DNA from: Pseudomonas chlororaphis | GTDB lineage: Bacteria; Pseudomonadota; Gammaproteobacteria; Pseudomonadales; Pseudomonadaceae | Length of the DNA: 64,000 bases | Direction of reading: 5' to 3' | Assembly: GCF_001921865.1 (NCBI RefSeq) | Contig: NZ_MSCT01000006.1 | Location: 248,001 to 312,000 of the forward strand | In this document: positions 17,826-25,283 of the stretch, in pieces | Layout: each line of letters opens with the position of its first letter | Numbering within the stretch: the stretch's first letter is position 1 | The notes under the pieces: model-generated | Databases searched by the model: none | The model's input: only the letters and a program-made list of their open reading frames with translations | Told to the model about the DNA's origin: nothing | Made by a program: the position numbers and the translations under genes

Positions 17826-18584
17826 ATGCGTTTCGCCGTTCTCGGCAGTGGTAGCCAAGGGAATGGCACGCTGGTAGCCAGCGACGACACCTATGTCCTG
17901 GTGGATTGTGGTTTCTCCCTGCGGGAAACCGAGCGGCGCCTGCTGCGCCTGGGGGTTCACCCCGCGCAGCTGAGCGCGATTCTGGTAACCCACGAACATG
18001 CCGACCACGTGCATGGCGTGGGTTTGCTGTCTCGGCGCTACAATTTACCGGTCTACCTCAGCCGCGGCACATTGCGCGGGATGCGCAAGCCGGTGGACGC
18101 CGCGGGGTTTGTCGCCGGGGGCGAGACGTTCCGGGTCGGCGCCTTGAGCATTGGCGCGACCAGTGTCGCTCACGATGCGCTGGAGCCTGTGCAGTACGTA
18201 TTCAACGACGGTCAGCGGCGTTTCGGCCTGCTGACCGACCTGGGTTCCTACTGCGACACGGTCATTGACTGTTATCGCGGGCTGGATGCCTTGATGATCG
18301 AGGCCAACCACTGTCGTGACAGGCTGGCCCGAGGTCACTACCCGTATTTCCTCAAGCAGCGAGTAGGCGGGGAAACGGGACATTTGAACAACCATCAGGC
18401 CGCAAGCCTGGTGGCCGAGTTGGGCTGGCAAGACCTGCAGCACCTGGTACTGGCCCACCTCAGCAGCAAGAACAACCTGCCGCAGCTGGCCCGGCAATGT
18501 TTTGTCGACACCCTCGGGTGCGATCCGGACTGGCTGCAACTGGCCGATCAAGATTCAGGGCTCGACTGGCGACACATCGCCTAG
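17826..18584 (+). CDS. Metallo-beta-lactamase-fold hydrolase (YycJ-like)
   Basis: A 252-residue MBL-fold protein with the metal motif THEHADHVHG near residue 58. It starts with the SGSQGNGTLV opening typical of YycJ/WalJ-like members, some of which act on nucleic acids. It begins 4 bases after bamC and precedes purC by 28 bases, so it is part of the operon. The substrate is unknown. Confidence 0.88.
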   Translation: MRFAVLGSGSQGNGTLVASDDTYVLVDCGFSLRETERRLLRLGVHPAQLSAILVTHEHADHVHGVGLLSRRYNLPVYLSRGTLRGMRKPVDAAGFVAGGETFRVGALSIGATSVAHDALEPVQYVFNDGQRRFGLLTDLGSYCDTVIDCYRGLDALMIEANHCRDRLARGHYPYFLKQRVGGETGHLNNHQAASLVAELGWQDLQHLVLAHLSSKNNLPQLARQCFVDTLGCDPDWLQLADQDSGLDWRHIA

Positions 18585-18612
18585 CCCACCTACTTAGCAA
18601 GCGGAGCCCATC

Positions 18613-19326
18613 ATGGAAAAACGTGAAGAACTCTACCGTGGCAAAGCCAAATCGGTTTACAAGACCGACGACGCCGACCGCCTGATCCTGCTGTTTCGCA
18701 ACGACACCTCGGCGTTCGACGGCAAGCGTATCGAGCAGCTCGACCGCAAAGGCATGGTGAACAACAAGTTCAACGCCTTCATCATGCAGAAACTCGAAGC
18801 CGCCGGCGTGCCGACCCAGTTCGACAAGCTGCTGGGCGACAACGAGTGCCTGGTGAAGAAGCTGGACATGATCCCGGTCGAATGCGTAGTGCGTAACTAC
18901 GCCGCCGGCAGCCTGGTCAAGCGCCTGGGTGTGGAAGAGGGCCTGAAGCTCAATCCCTACACCTTCGAGCTGTTCCTGAAGGACGACGCCAAGGGCGACC
19001 CGTTCATCAACGAATCCCACGTCGTGGCTTTCGGTTGGGGCACCGCCGAGCAACTGGCGCGCATGAAAGAGCTGTCGCTCAAGGTCAACGACGTCCTGAG
19101 CAAGCTGTTCGACGACGCGGGCCTGCTGCTGGTGGACTTCAAGCTTGAGTTCGGCGTGTTCAGCGACGGTTCCATCGTCCTGGGCGACGAATTCAGCCCG
19201 GACGGCTGCCGCCTCTGGGACAAAGACACCAAGAAGAAGATGGACAAGGACCGCTTCCGCCAGGGCCTCGGTGATGTGATCGAAGCCTACGAAGAAGTCG
19301 CCAATCGCCTGGGTGTACCGCTGTAA
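18613..19326 (+). CDS. purC: Phosphoribosylaminoimidazole-succinocarboxamide synthase
   Basis: A 237-residue SAICAR synthetase joining aspartate to CAIR in purine synthesis. Family landmarks include [14 protein letters not shown] at the start, [21 protein letters not shown] and VDFKLEFG. Last gene before tRNA-Ser; complete and of normal length. Confidence 0.97.
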   Translation: MEKREELYRGKAKSVYKTDDADRLILLFRNDTSAFDGKRIEQLDRKGMVNNKFNAFIMQKLEAAGVPTQFDKLLGDNECLVKKLDMIPVECVVRNYAAGSLVKRLGVEEGLKLNPYTFELFLKDDAKGDPFINESHVVAFGWGTAEQLARMKELSLKVNDVLSKLFDDAGLLLVDFKLEFGVFSDGSIVLGDEFSPDGCRLWDKDTKKKMDKDRFRQGLGDVIEAYEEVANRLGVPL

Positions 19327-19410
19327 TCGACGCAACCGACTGATAGCACGGAAAAAAATTGCTCGAGGGGCTTCGCTTCGGGCAAATGTGCTGTTATGAT
19401 GCGCGCCGTT

Positions 19411-19500
19411 GGAGAGATGCCAGAGTGGCCGAATGGGACGGATTCGAAATCCGTTGTACCTTCACCGGTACCTAGGGTTCGAATCCCTATCTCTCCGCCA
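19411..19500 (+). tRNA. tRNA-Ser (anticodon CGA)
   Basis: A 90-base class II tRNA with encoded CCA. The acceptor arms GGAGAGA and TCTCTCC pair; the anticodon stem ACGGA/TCCGT encloses the loop TTCGAAA, giving anticodon CGA; a long variable arm and the T-arm GGGTTCGAATCCC follow. It is the insertion site of the island downstream: its last 14 bases are part of the duplicated att sequence, so the gene is kept intact. Confidence 0.96.
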
Positions 19501-19502
19501 TA
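19487..19502 (+). repeat. Left attachment site (attL) of the island
   Basis: CTATCTCTCCGCCATA, the last 14 bases of tRNA-Ser(CGA) plus two bases. The same 16 bases recur at 28623-28638 with no other tRNA part, which is the footprint of tRNA-targeted integration. Confidence 0.85.
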
Positions 19503-19509
19503 TCAGTAC

Positions 19510-19537
19510 AAAAAGGCCCCGTTTTACGGGGCCTTTT
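19510..19537 (+). terminator. Terminator downstream of tRNA-Ser
   Basis: Stem AAAAGGCCCCGT-ttt-ACGGGGCCTTTT just after the tRNA. Since it lies inside the att repeats, it belongs to the island end; the original tRNA terminator is probably the one at 28645-28680. Confidence 0.85.
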
Positions 19538-19802
19538 TGCATTCTGCAGTTTCTGTTCCCCCATTTGTCCCCCGCTCAATTTACGCTTGGTTTGGTCTCA
19601 GGGCCCTTGAAATCCTTATGCCTGCCATCGTGTAGCTATCTTTTTATCGTGCTCATCTTGGGCTCCATTATGATCAGGAGCTTAATTACTTGGGCGCGTT
19701 TAAGCTCCGTAGTCAGACGCATGTGCCGGTGAATGTGCCGAACAGTGCTTCAGTGGTACCTGTGCTGAGCAAGTCAGGGCCGAACCACGCAAACCAACCG
19801 GG
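19538..19802. other. Left island margin without a recognisable gene
   Basis: Mixed-composition sequence between the terminator and the IS3 remnant. Together with the remnant it makes a stretch of about 380 bases lacking a convincing coding sequence. An integrase would be expected here but none is visible. Confidence 0.6.
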
Positions 19803-19901
19803 TGAATCGCCCCGGGTTTCGTAGACACCTTCATGCCTTTAGAGTTTGAAAAGTGTTACGCAATGAGCTTGCAAGGTGTCTAGAGAATCTGGGGCGATTC
19901 A
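19803..19901 (+). mobile_element. 99-bp internally deleted IS3-family element
   Basis: The left end TGAATCGCCCCGGGTTTCG and the right end (reverse complement TGAATCGCCCCAGATTCTC) are inverted repeats, and between them lies only the tail of the transposase reading frame (EFEK-YAMSLQGV then TAG). The same tail occurs at 28198-28262 on the other strand. All internal transposase sequence is missing. It sits at the 3' end of a decayed response-regulator gene and has probably truncated it. Confidence 0.8.
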
Positions 19902-20502
19902 GTTATCCCCAACTTACGGAACGCGGCGGTCTTCTGCGTGCTGATCGTCTGGATGCTGCGGTCGAACTTTTCGGCAATCTGCGTGATGGTCATGCCGTCG
20001 AGATAACAGCGGATCACCTCCTGCTCGCGTGGCGACAGTAACGCGAGCTGTAGAGGGTTGTCGCTAGTGAGTCTGGCTTATTGCTGGTTAGCGTCCGCCA
20101 CTTTGTAAGAGGTTTCTACGCTCAGGTAAGTGGCCCCAGAAGCAACCATCCGGGTCGCCTTCGCGAGACTAGAGAGATCCTCATCCTTGCCGATGAATCC
20201 GCGTGCTTGCAGCGCCAGCGAAACGGTGGCGAATCATGTTGGGTTGACGGCACTAGTATCCGACAGACAGAGAGGCGGACTTGCAAGGCGCGAATGAGCG
20301 AGACGCCATCGAGTTCGTCACGGCCCAGAACAAAATCCAGCAAAAGGACATCGGCGGGCGCCGTAGGCATGTCTCGCATCAGTTCGCGGCTGTTTTTATA
20401 TACTCCGACGATTGCTATGCCGGGGGGGGCGCCAAGGTGGCTGATAAGGCCTTGCTGAACGACGGCATAATCATCAAGTAATGCAACACTTACAGGCGAC
20501 AT
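19880..20502 (-). pseudogene. Decayed LuxR-family response regulator
   Basis: The intact 5' part encodes a receiver domain (MSPVSVALLDDYAVVQQG, phosphoacceptor Asp in DVLLLDFVLG). Near 20240 the frame shifts; the following frame continues TVSLALQARGFIGKDEDLSS, then meets a TAA at 20078-20080. Beyond that the helix-turn-helix LLSPREQEVIRCYLDGMTI and IAEKFDRSIQTISTQKTAAF is still readable, up to a stop supplied by the IS3 end. So: one frameshift, one nonsense codon and an IS-truncated 3' end. It resembles RocA/EvgA-type regulators and follows an EAL-domain pseudogene on the same strand. Confidence 0.85.
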
Positions 20503-20549
20503 GGCTGTTAAACGGCGCTCGGTACGGGCCAGTCGACCCCAGAACTAAG

Positions 20550-21330
20550 TTATGAGAGTAGCGCCATGATGGATGCCGACAGCGCCAGCTCGTTGTCAGG
20601 GATTATTTGTTCGGTCAGCTCTATCTTTAGCCGCCGGGCAGGCAACCCGGCCTTGTGCATCTTGGTCGCTAGCCCGGCAGCAAAGAGCGTGCGGGCCGAG
20701 GCGTTGATCGCGATGGGAATGTCTATATTTTGGCGATCGAGTATGCCGAGGACCTCGATCACGGTCTTCTCGATATAGCTGAACAGCAACAGGTCCAGCC
20801 CTAGCTTGTCGACCATCGGGATCAGTATCGACAAGGGTATGTCGCCGTGGAGTGGATGTCGCCAGCGTATCAGTGCTTCGGCACCGACCACCCGATGGTT
20901 TGCCAGGTCGTACTGTGGCTGCAGCATCACCCGCAAACCGCCCTCTGTGGTCATCACGGATACGACATCATCGATAATATCCAGCTGGCGATGCTCAATG
21001 CCGGCGACCAGCGAAGTCGCATTGTCAGCGTGCTGGTTTGTATCGTCCAGACAATATGTGGAGCCCTGCGTAACCGGTCGGAGGCGTTAAGCTCGCTAAC
21101 CCAGCACGGGAGCACAGGTTATCGACCTCGTCCGCATGAATTTCGGCCATAGCGATGTCGATAAGTTGTTTGCGCAGGCACAGGCTACTCAACGATTCAA
21201 CGTGTTCGATGTGGAAAAGATCATTGTCGCTGAGTCGGTCGATCATACGCGACACGTATTTTTTATCGCGGATTAATATGAAGAGGCTGACTCGAGAGTT
21301 GGGTGTGAGACTGGGAGAGGGATTTTTTAA
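20550..21330 (-). pseudogene. Decayed receiver-EAL protein (RocR-like phosphodiesterase)
   Basis: A degraded gene in at least two frames. The part from about 21330 to 21080 looks like a receiver domain (SLFILIRDKKYVSRMIDRLSD, then LIDIAMAEIHADEVDNL) but has no start codon at its expected beginning. After a frameshift near 21080 an EAL domain follows (VMLQPQYDLANHRVVGAEAL and RWRHP, then INASARTLF and KIELTEQ), ending abruptly at 20550 before the DDFG part of the catalytic site. The receiver-EAL order upstream of a LuxR-type regulator recalls rocR-rocA1 of P. aeruginosa. No functional protein is expected. Confidence 0.8.
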
Positions 21331-21406
21331 CTTTAAGGTCTAATTAATAAATGCCGCGGCAGTAAATTTAATCAGCGCCTAATCATTGAGGTCTATAGGA
21401 CTACTC

Positions 21407-21535
21407 CTAAAATTTATTTGAAGCCAAACTTAAATTGCCAGAAATAAATAAAAGGATTAATAGCAAAGGAAAAATAACGGCATAGAAAGATAACCAAGCA
21501 AATGAAATCAACAGCTTGGCGTTGCTATTACCCAC
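21407..21535 (-). CDS. Possible 42-residue single-pass membrane protein
   Basis: A short frame in the AT-rich gap before the urease-like genes, read divergently from them. A GTG at 21535 follows AGGAGG at a 9-base distance; an ATG at 21568 in the same frame would give 53 residues but lacks a ribosome-binding site. The product is almost one hydrophobic helix (LLISFAWLSFYAVIF then PLLLILLFISG). Not recognised; the good ribosome-binding site is the only positive evidence besides hydrophobicity. The remainder of 21331-21679 shows no other gene. Confidence 0.35.
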   Translation of the reverse strand: MGNSNAKLLISFAWLSFYAVIFPLLLILLFISGNLSLASNKF

Positions 21536-21679
21536 CTTAAGAAGCCTCCTGGATTTATATGAAACCATTTTGCCATAATTATTTAACTTTACTTTGGTTT
21601 TTTTAATTTTATTCTCAAGTTGCTTTTTATCTGTTAGCTAATTCATTGTTTGTGTTCAGCCTGACAGGAGGTTCATGGT

Positions 21680-21994
21680 ATGGAACTACTTCCTCGTGAA
21701 ATTGAAGGTTTATTGATTTTTTGCTCTGGCATGGTTGCGAAACAACGACTTGAGCGTGAATTACGCCTCAACCATCCCGAAGCCGTTGCTTATATTTCTG
21801 CAACAATAATGGAGCAGGCCAGGGAAGGAAAAAGTGTTGAGGAGTTAATGGAGTATGGCACAAAGATTTTAAGGCGCTCTCAATTGCTTGAAGGTATCCC
21901 GGAAATGATTAATCGAACCGGCATCATGGTTCAAGCAACGTTTGACGACGGGGCAAGAGTAGTCTCTATTTCTAAACCTATTTCGCAGGAGTAA
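21680..21994 (+). CDS. ureA: Urease gamma-subunit-like protein
   Basis: A 104-residue homologue of the urease gamma subunit. It follows the family pattern: LLPREIEGLLIF (usually LTPREKDKLLI), MVAKQRLERELRLNHPEAVAYIS and a conserved VQATFDDGARVVSISKPI tail. AGGAG lies about 9 bases upstream. It starts the AT-rich operon and is followed after 4 bases by the beta-like gene. The gamma subunit is structural and packs against the alpha subunit. The sequence is clearly diverged from the Pseudomonas type, and because the alpha partner lacks its nickel ligands, a ureolytic role is unlikely. Confidence 0.85.
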   Translation: MELLPREIEGLLIFCSGMVAKQRLERELRLNHPEAVAYISATIMEQAREGKSVEELMEYGTKILRRSQLLEGIPEMINRTGIMVQATFDDGARVVSISKPISQE

Positions 21995-21998
21995 TAAT

Positions 21999-22277
21999 GT
22001 GATACCTGGAGAAGTTATTCCGTCTTCAAGGCCTATTTTAATTAATGAAGAGGCTGCCAAGATTATGCAACATATTATGATCATTAACCACGGAGAGCAT
22101 GACATTATGGTTGGATCTCACTGTGAAATTTCTTCCATCAATGCTGCTCTGAGATTTTATGATATGAGCGGTGGTATGGTGGAATTGAACCGTCACAGAT
22201 TAAATATTCCTGCCGGGACAATGCTTTTAGTGGAGCCTGGTGATACCAGAACTGTGGAAGTCATTCCTTTTCCCTGA
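21999..22277 (+). CDS. ureB: Urease beta-subunit-like protein, C-terminally short
   Basis: A 92-residue homologue of the urease beta subunit. MIPGEVIP, VGSHCEISSINAALRFYD, RLNIPAGTMLLVEPGDTR and VEVIPFP follow the canonical protein closely. The gene then stops, whereas ordinary UreB continues with a GHRAVFGFRGEVMGPL-type tail of roughly 10-20 residues. GTG start at 21999, 4 bases after the gamma-like gene, with AGGAG upstream. The stop at 22277 and the ribosome-binding site of the alpha gene are intact, so the shortening may be a stable feature of this lineage rather than decay. Confidence 0.83.
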   Translation: MIPGEVIPSSRPILINEEAAKIMQHIMIINHGEHDIMVGSHCEISSINAALRFYDMSGGMVELNRHRLNIPAGTMLLVEPGDTRTVEVIPFP

Positions 22278-22301
22278 ATTAATGATAATAACGAGGTCCA
22301 G

Positions 22302-23996
22302 ATGTTTCCATATCAATTGTCGCGCGAAAAATACATCCAGTTATATGGTCCGACAAAAGGTGACCGTATTCGGTTGGGTGACACCGATCTTATCGTTGAA
22401 ATTGAAGATGATGATATTGCTACGCCTTTATCGCAATATGGTGAAGAGATAAAATTTGGCACGGGAAAAGTAGCAAGGGATAATATGGGGCAAGGAAGTA
22501 AAGCCGATGCCGAAGGCGCAATGGATATGGTCATCACAAATGTTGTCATCATTGACTATTTGAAAATTATAAAAACCTGTATTGGAATAAAAGACGGTCG
22601 TATTGCGGTTTTGGGACGAGCGGGTAACCCTGATATACAACGCGGGATAAATATGAATATCGGACCCGAGACCGATATTATTTCTGGGGAAGGGTTGATA
22701 GCGACCGCGGGTGCTATTGATGCCTGTGTACATTTTACCGGCCCGACACAGATTTCTGAAGCACTAGCCAGCGGCATCACCACGCAAATTGGAGGAGGAA
22801 GTGGACCAACGGTAGCATCCATTGGTTCGGGCTCAACGCCTGGCGCAGACGGCGTGCGAAATATGCTGCTGGCGAGTGAAAATTACCCGGTCAATCTTGG
22901 TTTTCTTGCCAAAGGAAATACGGGGAATATCGCTGCACTGGCGTCACAGGTAAACGGCGGCGCAATGGGATTTGCTGTTCATGAAGACTGGGGGGCGAAT
23001 CTTGAAGCTATTGAGATTATACAAAAAAATTTTGCTGGAATGCCCGTGTATTTGCACAGCGACTCGCTTAATGAGTCAGGTTATGTCGATGATACGATTA
23101 AGGCTATCTCTGAAAAAAAAGGGCCCATCCTGTGCTGCGTTAACGACGGACATCAGCCTGGTGTAATGAAATTGATCACGCTGCCCAATGTTATTCCTTT
23201 TACATTGGCCTCGCACACTGTGCATACTTTCAATGCGATGAAAGAGTCAAGTAGTTTTATCGCAGCAGTACATAATCTCGATCTTTACGACGAAAATGAA
23301 CGTGCATTGGCCCGCGCCCGTGGTTTTATGTCAAACCATGCAGCCACGGACATTTTACACGATTCGGGTGCAATTAGTATTATCGCAACAGGGCCAACGC
23401 GGCCTGGTGAATTAATTACTCGTACCTGGCAACTGGCTCACAAAATGAAGCAGCAGCGTGGTCCGTTAGAAAGTGATCATGGAAACGATAATAATCGTGT
23501 CAAGCGATATATTGCCAAATATACCATTTGCCCAGCTATGGCTTGTGGAATATCGCAGAGTGTGGGCCGCTTAGAAACAGGTTATTTAGCCGATATCGTG
23601 TTGTGGAAACCCGAGATGTTTGGAGTTAAACCGCATACGATCGTAAAAAATGGTGTTATTGCGATGAACCAGTCCGGCATGTCGGGTATGGCGCTGCCGG
23701 GGTTACAACCCGTAAGAAGCCAACTTATGTATGGTGCCAGTGGTGATGCACGAAAAAATTCGCTTAACTTCTTGTCTGCAGAATCAGTAAGAGCAGGTGT
23801 GGTGAGAACTCTTAACCTGAATAAAAATGTATATTCTCCTTTGCGGCAGGGAATAACGAAAGCAGATATGCCTCATAATTCACGTACTCCAACTGTTGAT
23901 GTTAATCATAATGCTCAAGTCATTGTTGATGGTGTACATCTCATAGGGGAGCCGGCAGTATCATTGCCCCTGGCAAGACGGTATTTTCTTTTTTAA
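22302..23996 (+). CDS. ureC: Urease alpha-subunit-like protein lacking most nickel ligands
   Basis: A 564-residue homologue of UreC over its whole length (YGPTKGDRIRLGDTDL at the start, NRVKRYIAKYTICPA, and the canonical end ARRYFLF). Aligned by eye to Klebsiella UreC: His134 is Cys142, His136 is kept (H144), the carbamylated Lys217 is Ala225, His219 is kept (H227), His246 is kept (H252), His272 is replaced (around V280-N281, with a 3-residue deletion), flap Cys319 is Val323, His320 is kept (H324) and Asp360 is Gly364. Thus the bridging lysine and three other metal ligands are gone while the fold-determining residues are conserved. No ureD, ureE, ureF or ureG is nearby. Ribosome-binding site GAGG; no frameshift or stop. 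It is probably a non-ureolytic scaffold or a protein with a changed activity; the function is unknown. Confidence 0.9.
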   Translation: MFPYQLSREKYIQLYGPTKGDRIRLGDTDLIVEIEDDDIATPLSQYGEEIKFGTGKVARDNMGQGSKADAEGAMDMVITNVVIIDYLKIIKTCIGIKDGRIAVLGRAGNPDIQRGINMNIGPETDIISGEGLIATAGAIDACVHFTGPTQISEALASGITTQIGGGSGPTVASIGSGSTPGADGVRNMLLASENYPVNLGFLAKGNTGNIAALASQVNGGAMGFAVHEDWGANLEAIEIIQKNFAGMPVYLHSDSLNESGYVDDTIKAISEKKGPILCCVNDGHQPGVMKLITLPNVIPFTLASHTVHTFNAMKESSSFIAAVHNLDLYDENERALARARGFMSNHAATDILHDSGAISIIATGPTRPGELITRTWQLAHKMKQQRGPLESDHGNDNNRVKRYIAKYTICPAMACGISQSVGRLETGYLADIVLWKPEMFGVKPHTIVKNGVIAMNQSGMSGMALPGLQPVRSQLMYGASGDARKNSLNFLSAESVRAGVVRTLNLNKNVYSPLRQGITKADMPHNSRTPTVDVNHNAQVIVDGVHLIGEPAVSLPLARRYFLF

Positions 23997-24101
23997 TATT
24001 CTTTTTCAAAAAATAAAGATTATTTACCCAAAGGAATAGTCTTCAGTATCGATTATATCCATTTGCTGTCTTTAGCGTATACAGATATGCGAGGATTTAA
24101 T

Positions 24102-25247
24102 GTGAAGAAAATATGCACTCTTGTCTTGCTTCTTTTTTCTGTTGTGGTTTTGGCTAAGACTACAGTTGTACCACCTCTGGTATCTGATAGTTCATCACAG
24201 TCAGCGGTGGCCGTCAGAACACCCCATGATTTAACGCGCCAGGAAATAATAAACATTCTTATCAATGGTAATTATCGTCCTGATTTTACACTTATTGCTT
24301 CTCATCGTGCACAGGTTGTGGGCGTCGACCTGCCTGAAAACTCGATGTCTGCCATTAAAAATGTCGCAATACATTCGCCCGTTGAAATTATAGAGCTGGA
24401 TATTAAAACCTCTCGTGATCACATCCCCTATCTGATGCATGATAATTATCTGCAACGCACAACCAATTTTGTTGATAACAACCCCGGTATTCCTGATGAT
24501 CAAGACTACGGGAAAAGTGTTCTTCAGTATCCCGAGTCAATGCTTAAAGCGCTGTTCCTGAAACTGCCTGATTTTTCATTAACAACTGAGTCTCCTCCGA
24601 CATTCAGAGAAGCACTTCTTTGGGTGAAAAAAAATACACAACTTCTTATTAATATTGATATCAATGATGATGCTGTTTTTCAGGATGTGTGGAATGTAGT
24701 GAAAGAAGAAAATGCATTTGATGTTTGTATTTTTAAGGGTGGATACAGTTATAGTGAATTTAAAACAAGGTTTTATGACACGCTCACCGATGAGCAAAAA
24801 AATAAACTGATTTATTTTCCAATCATACCTGGCTCTACTGAAAGTAATCAGGACAAGTCATTAAACTTCTATCATGACTGGGAAAAACAACCTCTGCAGA
24901 TAGCCAAAGGCTATGAGGTTGGGTACCGGAAAGACAGCCCAGGAGCAAAATTTTCTAATGAGGCTGCATTGTTAAATGTTGTCTCTGATGTCAGAAAAGT
25001 AAATCGTGTCAGGGTTAATGTTTTTTCAACATTGCCTGATACCTATGAAGGAAGATACAGAGGGAATGTAAATATTAACCAGTGCTGTAATGCAGTGTTC
25101 GATTCAAGGGGGGACTGGCAGTACTTACTCGATCCTCAAAATACGCACACACTGGATAAAGGTGTCAATGGTTATATTATTACCGACGATCCGGCTACAT
25201 TGGATATGTATTTATCAGGTGTAGGTAGGCGAGATTTGACTAACTAA
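24102..25247 (+). CDS. Exported glycerophosphodiester phosphodiesterase-like protein
   Basis: A 381-residue protein with an N-terminal signal sequence (KKICTLVLLLFSVVVLA). The GDPD pattern is visible: H68-R69 (IASHRAQ), P-E-N at 78-80, E98-x-D100 (IELDIKTSRD) and H113-D114 followed by RTT (MHDNYLQRTT). Such enzymes cleave glycerophosphodiesters, and a related fold is used by secreted phospholipase-D-type toxins. The GTG at 24102 follows GAGGA at good spacing; an in-frame ATG at 24087 is an alternative. It lies 105 bases after the urease-like alpha gene and 36 bases before the LamG-fold gene, probably in one transcription unit. AT-rich like its neighbours. The substrate is not predictable. Confidence 0.75.
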   Translation: MKKICTLVLLLFSVVVLAKTTVVPPLVSDSSSQSAVAVRTPHDLTRQEIINILINGNYRPDFTLIASHRAQVVGVDLPENSMSAIKNVAIHSPVEIIELDIKTSRDHIPYLMHDNYLQRTTNFVDNNPGIPDDQDYGKSVLQYPESMLKALFLKLPDFSLTTESPPTFREALLWVKKNTQLLINIDINDDAVFQDVWNVVKEENAFDVCIFKGGYSYSEFKTRFYDTLTDEQKNKLIYFPIIPGSTESNQDKSLNFYHDWEKQPLQIAKGYEVGYRKDSPGAKFSNEAALLNVVSDVRKVNRVRVNVFSTLPDTYEGRYRGNVNINQCCNAVFDSRGDWQYLLDPQNTHTLDKGVNGYIITDDPATLDMYLSGVGRRDLTN

Positions 25248-25283
25248 TGTGAAACGTTGCCAGGCATCAGGAAGAGGTCAGCC

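Noticed and set aside
19538-19802. An integrase gene expected next to the tRNA
   Set aside because: No frame in this stretch has the tyrosine-recombinase R-H-R-Y pattern and the short frames are unconvincing.
22302-23996. Calling the urease-like set a working urease
   Set aside because: The bridging lysine and several metal ligands are missing and there are no accessory genes; ureolytic activity is not supported by the sequence.
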